NCBI RefSeq assembly: GCF_001411555.2
Contig: NC_049903.1
Span: 23,155,098 to 23,219,097 of the forward strand
DNA from: Juglans regia
Taxonomy: Eukaryota > Streptophyta > Magnoliopsida > Fagales > Juglandaceae
Direction of reading: 5' to 3'
Length of the DNA stretch: 64,000 nt
Made by a program: the position numbers and the translations under genes. Of this stretch, positions 1 through 9,564 are shown piece after piece (positions within the stretch are counted from its first letter, which is position 1; the number at the start of each line of letters is the position of its first letter). A model generated the notes under the pieces. It was not told the origin of the DNA, did not search any database, and worked only from the letters and a program-made list of their open reading frames with translations.

Positions 1-165
1 GAAATTTTATGCAAGGAGATATTTGGTTAGGCCAAAGTGATGATGTTCTTGGCTAAATTTATGTTTTGGGTGATGTTTAACCATGTGATCTTGAGTTTGA
101 TGCTTGGATCTGTTTTAGGACACCTTTCTAAACCATGTGATGTTTTGATTTGGAGATCACATCTT
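1..165 (+). mobile_element. Remnant of family 1 giant LTR
   Basis: This stretch is colinear with an internal part of family 1 copy B near 29120-29270. Shared landmarks include the gcaagaggat-like start, the gttaggcc motif, the ccatgtgat motif, ggatct..tttaggacac, and aaaccatg(t/a)gatgtttt. It is in the sense orientation, as judged from copy B. Similarity stops around 160-170, where an 83-bp repeat tract begins. It is non-coding, and its left part lies outside the window. Confidence 0.7.
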
Positions 166-195
166 TAGGAGAATCTTGGTGATACAGCTAGTTCA

Positions 196-1129
196 AGCAC
201 TGGGTAGGCGTTCTTGGTCAAGGAATGACTAGGTTTAAAAAATTTAATCAGCATGATGCTTACATTCTTGGGTGTCTAAATGTTAATCCTATCCCTATTC
301 AACATCATCCAATTCATCTCATTACTTGGTCTAAACCACTACTTGGTAGAGTCAAGTTAAATACGGACGGGAGCTGCCTGGGTAACCCAGGTATTTCAGG
401 TGCAGGAGGGGTCATTCGAGATATGCAGGGGTCTGTTTTATTGGCTTTTTCAATGAATTTGGGATATGGTGATAGTACCAAAGCAGAACTACAGGCTTTA
501 CTGGAAGGGATAAAACGTTGTAAAGAATTAAATTTGTCTGCTCTGGATATTGAAGTGGATTCACAGGTGGTTCTGTCGTGGCTGAAGAATAACAGGTGCA
601 GAATCTTGTATTTGGAGGACTTCTGGGAGGAGTTGCAGGAGCTGATTAAAGACATGGATTACAAAGTTTCTCATATTTTTAGGGAAGGGAATGCTGTTGC
701 CGATTGGCTTGCTCGGTGGGGGGCAAGAGTGGGTGATGCGGAATGGAGGAATACGTCGGATGCTCCTGCTATGCTGCGGGGTTTAATTAGGATGGACAAA
801 TGGGGCATTGCGTCCATTCGGTGCAAATCGCATGAGGTTAGGTGTTAATCCTCTAGGGGATGCTATGTGTATTGAAGAACTCTTTTTTGTTTAGTGTCTA
901 TTTGGGAAGGGGGTTGCAGAACTCTCCATTCGTCATATGAGCGTCGAGTACTTTGCTGTAGGGTAGTAATTATTTTTGTGTTATTCATTAGGCCTTGTTA
1001 GATGGTTTTTCTTGGTTGTTTGGTTAATTGTTTTGTAATTATTGGTTGGTCTTGAGGGTTTTTTTTTTTTTTGGTTATTGTAACCACGGTTTTCCTCCGC
1101 CACAAGTGAGGGATCATTAATAAATTCGG
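196..1129 (+). mobile_element. LINE-A, 5'-truncated non-LTR retrotransposon
   Basis: The insertion is flanked by an exact 12-bp direct repeat, ACAGCTAGTTCA, at 184-195 and 1130-1141, as expected of target-primed reverse transcription. It keeps only the RNase H end of ORF2 and a 3' UTR. The 3' UTR contains a T-rich run near 1050-1075 and the block tccgccacaagtgag at about 1096-1110. The same block occurs inverted in LINE-C near 62680, so the two belong to the same or sister families. No clean poly(A) tail is seen at the 3' junction, which is unusual. Confidence 0.8.
225..848 (+). CDS. LINE RNase H domain (C-terminal piece of ORF2)
   Basis: This 207-codon open frame encodes the RNase H type-1 domain found at the end of plant LINE ORF2 proteins, which removes RNA from the RNA/DNA hybrid during retrotransposition. 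The acidic residues are visible: LNTDGSC (about residue 46), STKAELQALLEG (E about residue 86), IEVDSQVV (D about residue 111) and the end motif REGNAVADWLA (about residues 153-163). The endonuclease, RT and zf-RVT parts are missing because the element is 5'-truncated, so the first ATG is probably not the natural start. It is flanked by the family's 3' UTR. The domain looks intact but cannot retrotranspose alone. A domesticated RNase H gene is possible but unlikely, given the element-sized target duplication around it. Confidence 0.8.
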   Translation: MTRFKKFNQHDAYILGCLNVNPIPIQHHPIHLITWSKPLLGRVKLNTDGSCLGNPGISGAGGVIRDMQGSVLLAFSMNLGYGDSTKAELQALLEGIKRCKELNLSALDIEVDSQVVLSWLKNNRCRILYLEDFWEELQELIKDMDYKVSHIFREGNAVADWLARWGARVGDAEWRNTSDAPAMLRGLIRMDKWGIASIRCKSHEVRC

Positions 1130-1330
1130 ACAGCTAGTTCATCCACATAACTTGAGGCTAGAGTGAACACTTTGTACGATAGAGTTTACTCCCAAAGGAG
1201 AATTCTGATAAAATAACTAGTTCATCCACATAATTTAAAATTGGAGGGAACATTTTGTGTATTGGGGTTCATTCCCAAAGGAGGGATCTTGATGACACTA
1301 TTAGTTCATCTATAATGGTTTAAGTTCTGT
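1130..1330 (+). repeat. Tandem repeat, about 83-bp unit
   Basis: The phrase ctagttcatccacataa recurs at about 1134 and 1217, with a weaker form near 1301, giving spacings of 83 and 84 bp. Each unit ends with a form of cccaaaggag followed by aattctgat or ggatcttgatg. A partial unit (aggagaatcttggtgata) lies at 170-183, before LINE-A, so the LINE inserted into the array. The rest, 1330-1397, holds no gene that I can see. Confidence 0.75.
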
Positions 1331-2387
1331 TATTGTTTATGAGTGTCAAACTTAAAGCATTAATGTGATTAAAATGCATTTCTTGCAATAAGTATATTGT
1401 GATGGCCCGAGTTTTTGTCTAGGCTTCGCCCTTAGAATTTGTTATAGGATGCCATGGCATTTTAGGAGCATTAGTTTCTTTGGAAGGCCTTAGAAACCTT
1501 TGATGTAGTAACTTAAACCAATAGGAGAATAACCCTAGTTTACTTTGGAATTTCAGCCTTATTGGGAAACTTAGGTCCAATGGTTTAGGCCCATGACCCA
1601 ATTCTAAGTTGCTAGTGTTATGTGTCCTGAGAATGTTATACCTTGAACCTAGCCTTGAAAGTGGGTTAAGGGGGAGAGAGAGGTGTAGGCAAGCACCAAG
1701 ATGGGCTTACATGCTTAGCACATTGTTCTTTTGCCCAGAATTCAAGTTCCAATGTAGGTTTCTTGGGAAGGGCAGCCTAGGGAAGTGATATGGGTTTTTC
1801 TAGAAGTTTTGCATAGGAAACTGAAGGGAAACCTTTGGGATTTCGAATTTCCTAGCTTTTGCCATGCGTCAAGCATGCACCAAGTTTCTAGAAGATTTTT
1901 GTGATAAGACTTTTGTATCAAGAACAAGTTTGCCCTTAGGGTTTTGGCTAGCATATTCCCCAAGCATTCCATTCACTTGCCACTTGTCACTTAGTGTATT
2001 TAAAACCAATGGTATGTGAAAGGTCACCTAGGGAATGAATTTTGGGAAGATGAAGCAACACTTTGAGAATGGAGAAGTGGAGAGGAAGGCTAGGGCTATG
2101 GCACACACCCAATGCCACTTGTCTTCCATGCTAAGAGTTCCTTGTTGGGAATAGGAAGAGACATGCATGGTTTTACCAAGTTACGCCTTGAAAAGATATT
2201 TACTTGTTTAACGAAAGGAAGGGCATAAGAGGGAAAAAGGGATTTCGGCCAAAGAGAGAAGTCCAACACGCCACCTCCCAAGAATGCCCCTTCCCAATGC
2301 AATCTAAGTGAGGAACTCCAAGAGGCATTTCGGTTTTGAGAAATAGAGAAGAAGAAGAAATCTTGCCACTTGTCTTTCATGCAAGGG

Positions 2388-2400
2388 TTCATATATAAAG
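2388..2400 (+). promoter_or_regulatory. Putative TATA box of LTR 2a
   Basis: The sequence ttcatatataaagag forms a good plant TATA element about 1 kb into the LTR, downstream of repeated CACTTGTC motifs. Copy 2c has acatataagag in the same context near 16865. It is a motif match only, with no expression evidence. Confidence 0.45.
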
Positions 2401-4232
2401 AGAAGGGTTCATACCTAGGAGGCTTTTCCCTTGCCATTTTTCAGATTTTGCATGAGTTTCCACTCTCTCCACACAATTCTCTCATGTCCCTTTGAAAGCT
2501 CTCTCATTTTCTTGTGTTTTCTCTCTAACCAAACAAGGAGGATCATTGCATGAGAAGGATTTCAGCACTATCCAAGGATTAGCAAGGTAAGGTTTGGTTT
2601 CTCTTAAGTCTTGCACATACACAAGTCTTTTCTCAATCCAAAAATGAGATTCAAATCTCATTTGACTTTGAGAAATACAGAACACACACACTTTCTCTTA
2701 TTTTCTTGGAAATAACCTGGGGTTTTCAGGAGAAACCATTGAGGCCGCAAAGTGAAGTAGGAGTTCATCCTCCATGTTTTGACCATCACATGTATTCTTA
2801 CCTACCTTAGGTTTTGTTTTACCTTATGAGTGAAATGAAAGGGGTTTTAACCTAATAACCCTAGAAGCCAAATGGTTTAAGACCAAGTGATGCCCTAGAA
2901 ACACACACAGACTCAAGACCATGAGATAGGGTTTTAGATGCTCTTTCTAATATAGTATGTTCAGATTTACAGCTTGCTAGTGTTCCTTTACAAGGATTTT
3001 GTAAGTATACACTCAACCTACTCTTGATTAATATTCATATATGATTGTGTAAATCCTTCTATGGTTTTCGATTGTTTTGTTCGCTATCACTTGGTTGTTT
3101 GTTTGAATATGCTAATATGATTTTGAGTAACTCTAAGGAAGGAAATATATGTTTCGGATTTGTGATGAAAATGTCATGAATTGTTCCTATAAGTTTTGGT
3201 TTTCACTTAATTGAGGTTGATGGTTTATGCAATATGATGTTTCGGTTTGAACATGCTTTGGAAGTTTCGGACCTTGGTAAAAAACCTATGATTTCATGTT
3301 TGTTTCACTATGTCTTGATTTCTATATTATATGCTTGAAGTTTGGAACATGTTTATGTGATGAATCTTCATGTTTTTTTGCCATGCGTTTCGGCCTAAGC
3401 AAGTTTTTTTGGCTCTATGTACATGTTTTGATATCTATCGTGGTTTATGTTATCATGCTATGTAACAAAAATGTTATGTTTGGTTATTTCATGCATGGCG
3501 TTCCATATGTCATATGTCAAGTATGAGTATGCATGTTTGAGTCTCATGTCACATGCATTTGGAGAAAAGTGTTTTCAAAGAAAAAGTTTTATCGCGACCC
3601 CACATGCTAGGGTGGGGAACTATCCTAGTGGAACTTCTCTGTCCACTCTAGTGTGCTTAAGAATAGAGTGGTAACCCCTTGGTCGATGAAGAATAGTCCA
3701 CGAGCCTCGAATGGATTCTTTTTAAAGGATGCCGGAGCGTAATGCTAGTGGGTGCATAAGGCATGTAACCCGACGAAGTAAGGTCGAGTTAATATGATTC
3801 TTTGTTTATGACGTATTCATCACGGTGTATGGACTGTTGATGGTGCGGTAACTAGCAGGAACACACGGTGCAAGGAGGGGAGCCATGTTATGTCCACCCT
3901 CTGAACAAGAATATGAGCTCATAAGATAAGGATCACTTGATGAAAATCTCGTGATATCATAAGGATCACTCGATGTAATCTTGTGATATGTTCTGATAAG
4001 GCAAATTTTGAATAAGATCACGTGAATAAGAAAAGTTAAGAAGTTTTCATGAAAAGTTTAAGTCTTTGTTACAGGTCTTTTGAAAATGGTTAAGTGCATA
4101 AGTCAAGTTTTGGTGAAGTGCATAAGTCAAGTTCTAGTTAAGGCATAAGTCAAGTACCTGTCCATGCATGCATATCATGATATACCTTTTGTATGCTTGT
4201 ATTAATTGTGGTTTGTTGTGTGATTACTTGCT

Positions 4233-4250
4233 GAGATTTCTTAAAATCTC
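4233..4250 (+). repeat. Conserved LTR hairpin (GAGATTT..AAATCTC)
   Basis: An inverted repeat with 7-bp arms, preceded by ttgct and followed by attgtggcagt...ctaccattcccc. The same structure sits at the same relative place in the other LTR families of this window (see findings). Confidence 0.7.
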
Positions 4251-4923
4251 ATTGTGGCAGTTTTCACTACCATTCCCCAACCAGAATGGAAGAAGTTGTA
4301 ACAGGCACCTTTGATATCCAAGAAACATGAACCAGTACGGTTCCCTGATAGAAGACGAGTTCACTGTTCAAGCTTGTCAAGACTACACTGCTGATGTACT
4401 AATTCATACGGCTAAGCATCTTAGGGAGATCTTACATAGTATTAGTGAGACAGAAATTGATGTTACGATCTATCAACCCTCTAAAAACTTGAAGTTTTGG
4501 TGGAATATGGACCAGTTGTCTACATATTTAGAGTGAACGTCTAATGCTTCGGTTGACGTGAAGGCAGTGGCAAAGGATTTAGGTTTGTTACCGCCCGAGC
4601 CTTAGCAATCCCATGGGGTGTTTTGGTATTTATCTCCTGACGGGACAATGGTTATGAAAAGTATGGGAGTTTAAGTATTTTGTGGGGAAAAAAAATAAAT
4701 AAATAAAAGAGAAGGAAAGCAACAACATTTATGGCTAACTTTTGTGGATTTATGTTGCTTATGTGGGAATCCCATGTTTTGGAAATTTTAAAATTATGCT
4801 TCATACTTTTTGGGATATTATGTATTTATGGCTTATGTTTATGTTTTGGACAATATTTTGGATATTAGTTTATGGTACCATGTGCTTTGCAATTGCATAT
4901 TGCGTTGCTTAGTTTATCTGACT

Positions 4924-4955
4924 TAGATATCCCATATCAATTTGAGTTTGCATCA
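4924..4955 (-). mobile_element. Stub of 3' LTR of chromovirus-like element G1
   Basis: These 32 bases, agatatcccatatc through gtttgcatca, match the outer edge of the 5' LTR at 6257-6288. Read on the minus strand the stub starts TGATGC directly after a purine-rich aacccggtgaaaa tract that looks like the polypurine tract. The remaining 480 or so bases of the 3' LTR are gone. Confidence 0.75.
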
Positions 4956-5779
4956 TTTTCACCGGGTTGAAGAGAATTCGTCCTTGAATTCTAAACTTTC
5001 TTGTCTTGATCTTTTGGATGTCCAATTAAACCAATATTTCTCTCCCTTTGTTGTATCGTCTCAATGATCATGAAAAAGTTAAAATTGATTTGATCAGCTC
5101 GAAATAAAATAATATTGAGCACCTTATACTATAAAATTAAGTTTCCTTCCAACATCTCAAATCCAAAAAAAAATATTTTTCATAGGAGACTTAAAAAAAA
5201 AATTCAACTCCAAGAAAATCAACAAAGTTAATTGTCTCATAAGTTGTTACATGATCTTCAAATTTCAAAACTTCGCCACCATTTTCTTTTTCCAAATTTT
5301 CTATGTTCTTAATAAAAATAATTACCTCATCCACTAGGTTATCTTCATCAGTGTAGGTATCGTAGATTGGTATAGAGTTAGACCCTATGGAAGAATCTCC
5401 ATCCTCAAATACTTATTCCTCAGAGTAGTAAATCCACTTAACCTCTTGCAATAAATTAACGAAAACTTCAGCTTGAAGAGTACCGAGGTCCATATGATGC
5501 TCTTCCCTACCTCCGTACTGCCAAAATAGAGCACGCTTGTGAAAGGAGTTTTCAAAACTTGAATCAAAATCGTGATCTTCCATCTCACGATCACCGATAT
5601 CTTGCACCGTTAGATGTTGGGTTAACTCTGCAACTTGCCTTTGCAAATCTTCAATCATCACATCCGAAACGCTACGATCACGGTGTGACACTTCCTCTTT
5701 CAGAACCTACCCACGACCACCAGCCATGGAAACTAATGATATATCACCCTGGGAAAGATGCTAAAACTCTGATGCCCAC
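4956..5779 (-). mobile_element. Collapsed internal region of G1
   Basis: On the minus strand this runs from a primer-binding site (TGGGCATCAGAG, near 5768-5778) and a gag start (MAGGRG then a stop) into a gag N-terminal segment. It then passes directly to the C-terminal pol tail and the gaattcaaggacgaattc end typical of Ty3/gypsy chromoviruses. Protease, RT, RNase H and integrase are absent, so a large internal deletion has occurred. Confidence 0.65.
5413..5691 (-). pseudogene. Chromovirus-like gag N-terminal fragment
   Basis: This 92-codon frame contains SHRDRSVSDVMIEDLQRQVAELTQ, the charged and heptad-like N-terminus seen in many plant Ty3/gypsy gag proteins, followed by an acidic patch and FHKRALF. 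The capsid core, CCHC knuckle and pol are not present downstream; the next recognisable sequence is a pol C-terminal tail. A stop lies between the initiator region near 5725 and this frame. It is the remains of a structural polyprotein and could not make a particle. The clade assignment within chromoviruses is uncertain. Confidence 0.6.
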
Positions 5780-6288
5780 TGACGCCAGACAGAATTTAGA
5801 TTAATTCTATTTGCTAGTTTCAACAGATAATTCATAGGAAGCAAGACAAGAGATTTGCCCAAAATACAGAGAAAACCTTAAATAATATTGATTAATAGTA
5901 AAATTCAAAAATGATTTTTATGAAGCCCACAAGTCAGACTTAAATAGCTACAAAATTTGAAACTATGAAGATTTTTTCAAAAATGAAAAAATCTAAGTTA
6001 TTGTATTAGAAATTAATACATAAATAAGCAAGAATCCTATCTAATATTTGGTCAAAATCAAAATCAGAATTATTTCCAAACTTGAAACCAAATATTTACT
6101 AACAAAGCAAGAGTGAGCATAAATATATGATTTGAAGGAAAATAACTACTATTGTCCATAGTCCAAAGAAGATATATTAAGCTTTTTCCTTCCATATTTG
6201 TATAGATTCATCTTTTTAAGGTAGTACTTCAATGCAATCAACGTAAAATCTAGACATAGATATCCCATATCAATTTGAGTTTGCATCA
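5780..6288 (-). mobile_element. 5' LTR of G1 (509 bp)
   Basis: Read on the minus strand it starts TGATGCAAACTC at 6288 and ends GGCGTCA at 5780, giving TG..CA termini. It is followed by the primer-binding-like TGGGCATCAGAG. It inserted into the Tekay RNase H sequence just after gtatac. The matching target duplication on the other side was lost in the deletion that also removed the 3' LTR. Confidence 0.75.
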
Positions 6289-6516
6289 GTATACACTTCA
6301 CATTTTTCTCCATACAGATAATGCCTCCAAATCTTCAGTGCGAAAAACTACCTCAGCCAATTCTAAGTCATGGGTAGGATAATTTTGTTCATGGTCCTCA
6401 AGTTGTCGCGAAGCATAAGCGACGACCCTTCCTTCTTGCATCAGTACGCATCTTAATCCCATCTTAGAAGCGTCATTATAGACTATATAAGGCTTATGGG
6501 GTTCTGGTATTGCCAA
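6289..6516 (-). pseudogene. G2 RNase H fragment
   Basis: This is the pol RNase H domain of the Tekay-like element. [47 protein letters not shown] is clear, with the first Asp in NDAS and the Glu in LELAEV. After VVF a one-base shift moves the reading frame; the continuation [14 protein letters not shown] is visible in another frame up to the G1 insertion at 6288. The rest of RNase H and all of integrase are missing. It is non-functional. Confidence 0.8.
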
Positions 6517-6585
6517 TATTAGTGTTGAGATTAGCCTCTTCTTCAGCTCTTGGAAACTCTTCTCACAATCTTCAGTTCAAACATA

Positions 6586-7057
6586 CTAGGCATTCTTCTT
6601 GGTGAGTGACGTTAAAGGATTGGAAAGTCTAGAAAATCCTTCTACAAACATTCGGTAATATCCTGCTAATCCGAGTAAACTACATACTTCATGGGAATTA
6701 GTTGGCCTCTGCCACTTTGTTACATCATCAATCTTAGCAGGGTCTACTGCCACTCCCTTACTAGAAATGACATGTCCTAAAAATTTCACTTCCCAAAACC
6801 AAAACTCACACTTGCTAAGTTTGGCATATAAATGATGTTCCTGCAATGTTTTCAGCACAATCCTTAAATGCTTCTTATGTTCCTCTTCATCATGGGAATA
6901 GATCAATATGTCATCTATAAACACCACTACAAAAATATCTAACTATTGCCTAAAAATCAGATTCATGAGTTCCATAAATGTTGTTAGGGCATTTGTTAAT
7001 CCGAAAGGCATAACCAAGAACTCAAAATGTTCATAACGAGAGCAAAATGTAGTCTTA
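6586..7057 (-). pseudogene. G2 reverse transcriptase, C-terminal half
   Basis: It contains the catalytic box FIDDILIYS (residues about 3-11 of the open part at 6586-6927), then [24 protein letters not shown] and [18 protein letters not shown], all standard Ty3/gypsy RT thumb and connection motifs. Upstream, between 6928 and 7057, RT continues ([19 protein letters not shown]) with a stop near 6940. The domain is cut from its N-terminal half by the MITE at 7058-7251. A frame break lies between this part and the RNase H. Confidence 0.8.
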
Positions 7058-7251
7058 GGGCTCGTTTGTTTTTAGAGATGAGATGAGATGAGATTAAAGT
7101 TAAAAAAATGAATAAAGTATTGCTAGAATATATTTTTTAATATTATTTTTGTTTTGAGATTTGAAAAAGTTGAACTGTTTATTTTATTTTGTATTGGAAT
7201 TGGGAAAATTGTAATGATTAGATGAGATGTTTTTTGAAAACAAATGAGGCC
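7058..7251. mobile_element. Tourist-like MITE (194 bp)
   Basis: Its ends are imperfect inverted repeats: GGGCTCGTTTGTTTTTAGA on the left and, on the opposite strand, GGCCTCATTTGTTTTCAAA on the right. It is flanked by TTA at 7055-7057 and 7252-7254, the target duplication typical of PIF/Harbinger-type Tourist elements. Inside are gatgagatgagatg repeats and A/T-rich sequence with no open frame. It interrupts the RT of G2; the RT reading resumes on each side. Confidence 0.8.
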
Positions 7252-7724
7252 TTAGATACATTATGTTCCCTGATTCTGAGTTGGTGATATCCGGATCATA
7301 GATCAATGTTCGAGAAAACTACAGCTCCTTGCAATTAATCTAACAGATCATCTATCCTTGGTAAAAGGTACTTATTCTTAACAGTCACCTTGTTCAAATC
7401 TCTATAGTCAATACAAATCCTGAGAGTTCCATCCTTCTTTTTGACAAACAACACCAGTGCTCCCCACGGTGACGAGCTAGGTCGGGTAAAACCCTTTACT
7501 ATAAGTTCTTCGATTTGAACCTTAAGCTCTTTTAATTCTGTGGGGGTCATTCGGTAAGGTTCCTTATGTACTAGGGTTGTGGCCAGTTCGAGCTCAATTG
7601 CAAATTCTGTTTCTCTATTTGGGGGTAATCCAAGTAAATCATCTGTAAAAACCCTAGGAGAATCTTCAATCACTGTGATTCCTTGGGTTCCCTTAGGTTC
7701 TTTTGTTTCATTCGTCATCATCAC
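7252..7724 (-). pseudogene. G2 reverse transcriptase, N-terminal half
   Basis: The 129-codon open part (7335-7724) shows the RT entry region: [91 protein letters not shown]. This is the classic Ty3/gypsy [15 protein letters not shown] and CIDYRDLN motif pair, with slight changes. After a stop, the sequence continues with motif A (FSNIDL.SGYHQLRI) up to the MITE. The protease frame ends just upstream at 7733. No functional polymerase can be made. Confidence 0.85.
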
Positions 7725-7732
7725 TAGATAAT

Positions 7733-8200
7733 CTATATCCCGTTCATCAAATACATCTGTACTTGTCTAACTATTACCATAGATGGATCCAGCCGAACAG
7801 TCCCACCCATATAACAGATCCTTTCTTTAGCAAGTAGATCGAAGACTACTTCCTGCCTTCGACAATCTATCTTGGCATAATGCCTTGACAACCAGTCAAT
7901 TCCTAAGATTAGATCGAATTCCATCAAATGAAAGATGATAAGATTTGAGGTCAAAACCAGGTTCGCGATCTGCAACGGGCAATCCTGAACTATGCTTATG
8001 CATCTGATTACACTCCCGCCTAGAGTAGCCACTAATACTTTTTGAGACATTGGCTCTGTCTCAATTTTACATCGTTTTAGACAACTACTAGAGATAAAGG
8101 ATCTCGATGCTTCGGAGTCAAACAGAGCACACACCATGTACTGCTTCAATTTAACCTTACCAAATAGGGTAGCTATGATTACGCAAGGATTCTCAAACAC
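7733..8200 (-). pseudogene. G2 aspartic protease region
   Basis: This frame carries the retroviral-type protease of the Tekay-like pol. CALFDSEASRSFIS corresponds to the active-site motif normally read as LFDSGATHSF, so Asp is kept but the following Gly is replaced by Glu. Further on, EFDLILGIDWLSRHYAKIDCRRQEVVF is the family's conserved second half. The substitution in the active-site loop would probably impair the enzyme. It lies between the gag knuckle (near 8380) and RT, as expected. Confidence 0.8.
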
Positions 8201-8349
8201 AAATTATCTACGAGTTAAGGCAGAGTTGGAAATGTTACCAGTAATCACTCCCTCATTTGTTGTCTTGTCAGTTCCAGGTCTATCTCTCCTAGCGTAATAA
8301 CATAGACCGTAGTGGTCTTTGGTCTGTTGCTTGGCATTGATGCTCCTCC

Positions 8350-9235
8350 AACCATATTCTACAAACACTACCAGATCATATGGTCAATTTGACCACACCT
8401 GAAACACGCTCCCATGGCTAAACAACATTCTCCACTATGCCTTTTCCTTCTTCAGTGACATAACGGTGGTGTGATGAGTGCTGCATTTTTTACTACCACT
8501 CCTTTTCCTTTGTTCGGGGTTATAGGGGCCTTCCACTTTCCCGCACTACCTCCTAGCGAGTAAGGCAATCCTATCTTCCAATCCGTTTGAGCTTGTGCAA
8601 TTACTCTCCGTTGCTCCACCTCTGCTATTGAAGCTACATTGACCAATTCTTGAAAATTTTCTATCCGTAGACATGCTACTTGGTTTTGGATATGAGGTTG
8701 CAAACCATCATGAAACTCCCTTGCTTGCATTTTCTCCGTACTAATCAGATGAGGTGCAAACCTCCCCATCTCCATAAAACGAGTAGCATACAGATCGACT
8801 ATCGTATTTCCTTGGGTCAAGCTTGCAAACTCCAAGGTCTTTTGTTGCTTAGCTGTTTCTGGAAAGAAACGATTATCGAACTCCATCTTTAAACAATCCC
8901 ATGTGAGTGCTTAAATTCCCCAATTCTCAAGCCAACAATTGCCGTTTGGTATCCCACCATATGTCAGCTTCTCCTTGGAGCATATGCCTCGCATACTGGA
9001 CTTTTTGCTCCTTAATGCATCCATTGATTTCAAAAGTTCTCTCTAAGTCCAAGAGCCACTTATTAGCCCTTAGAGGTCCTTCCATCCCCATAAAGTTTGG
9101 ATATATATACACCAAGAATTTCTTGTAAGAATATCCTTGTTCTCCTCTAGGCAATCCTTGTTTAGCGTTTTGCCCTTGTTCTACTTGATTGCATACTACC
9201 TTAGTCATCTGGCGAATGGCTTCTGCTAAAGCCAT
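8350..9235 (-). pseudogene. G2 gag
   Basis: Gag packages the element RNA. The ATG at 9235 starts MALAEAIRQMTKVV, followed by YPNFMGMEGPLRANKWLLDLERTFEINGC and HMLQGEADIWWDTKRQLLA (8927-9235). After a frame break, MEFDNRFFPETAKQQKTLEFASLTQG and GLQPHIQNQVACLRIENFQELVNVA follow (8452-8886). Near 8360-8400 a zinc-knuckle-like CFRCGQIDHMIW is seen, where Trp stands at the place of the last Cys. The capsid core is easy to recognise as the Del/Tekay gag type. It is split over at least two frames. Confidence 0.8.
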
Positions 9236-9544
9236 CCCCCTTCTAGTGGAGGCTTTCCAGCTTCCTGATCCCTACATCTCGAAGAAGTATCCTCGCGTTG
9301 GTTTCGTACCATAATTCCTTCTCCTGAAAACGCACAAAACCAACGTGGGTTAGTCTCATTCCTAGAGAAAAGATAACCCTTTCTTCACTTGTACTTGAGA
9401 TCCTACATGCATATCTTCTTTATTCCTTCTTCCTCCTGATTCAAGCCTATAACTATAAGATCCAATCCTATAACTACAAATCTCAAACCTAGTTAGAGGT
9501 ACCATGCATTCTTAGGACAATGTGTGGGTTTACCTGGAGCTGTA

Positions 9545-9559
9545 ATTACTCTGATACCA
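9545..9559 (-). promoter_or_regulatory. Primer-binding site of G2 (tRNA-iMet type)
   Basis: On the minus strand the sequence TGGTATCAGAGTAAT begins 5 nt after the CA end of LTR 2b. TGGTATCAGAG is the complement of the 3' end of initiator tRNA-Met, the usual primer for these elements. Confidence 0.85.
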
Positions 9560-9564
9560 TACTC

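Larger units (their letters stand above)
1398..4923 (+). mobile_element. Family 2 LTR, copy 2a, 3' end lost
   Basis: It starts with TGTGATGGCCC and is preceded by TATAT. It shares long colinear blocks with LTR 2b (minus, 9565-15699) and with 2c (16155-17862). These blocks include tatgtcatatgtcaagta, the ggtggggaactatcctagtgg/cactctagtg module, the gagattt..aaatctc hairpin at 4233-4250, ctaccattcccc, and ccatgtgctttgcaatt near 4880. Copy 2b belongs to a Tekay-type element, so 2a is an LTR of the same family on the opposite strand. The terminal 200 or so bases ending in CA are missing at the junction with the next element. Open frames in it are short and unconserved. Confidence 0.75.
6289..9564 (-). 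mobile_element. Broken Tekay-type Ty3/gypsy element G2, internal region
   Basis: On the minus strand the order is PBS, gag, CCHC, protease, RT, RNase H, which is the Ty3/gypsy order. The gag style (QKVQYARHMLQGEADIWW, FDNRFFPETAKQQKTLEF) is that of the Del/Tekay chromovirus clade, which also commonly has long LTRs and an initiator-Met primer site. Integrase, chromodomain and 3' LTR are missing beyond the G1 insertion. Frame breaks, a MITE and stops make it inactive. Confidence 0.8.

Noticed and set aside
4327..4536. 69-codon frame MNQYGSLIEDEF in LTR 2a
   Set aside because: Copies 2b and 2c do not keep it, and it has no recognisable domain.
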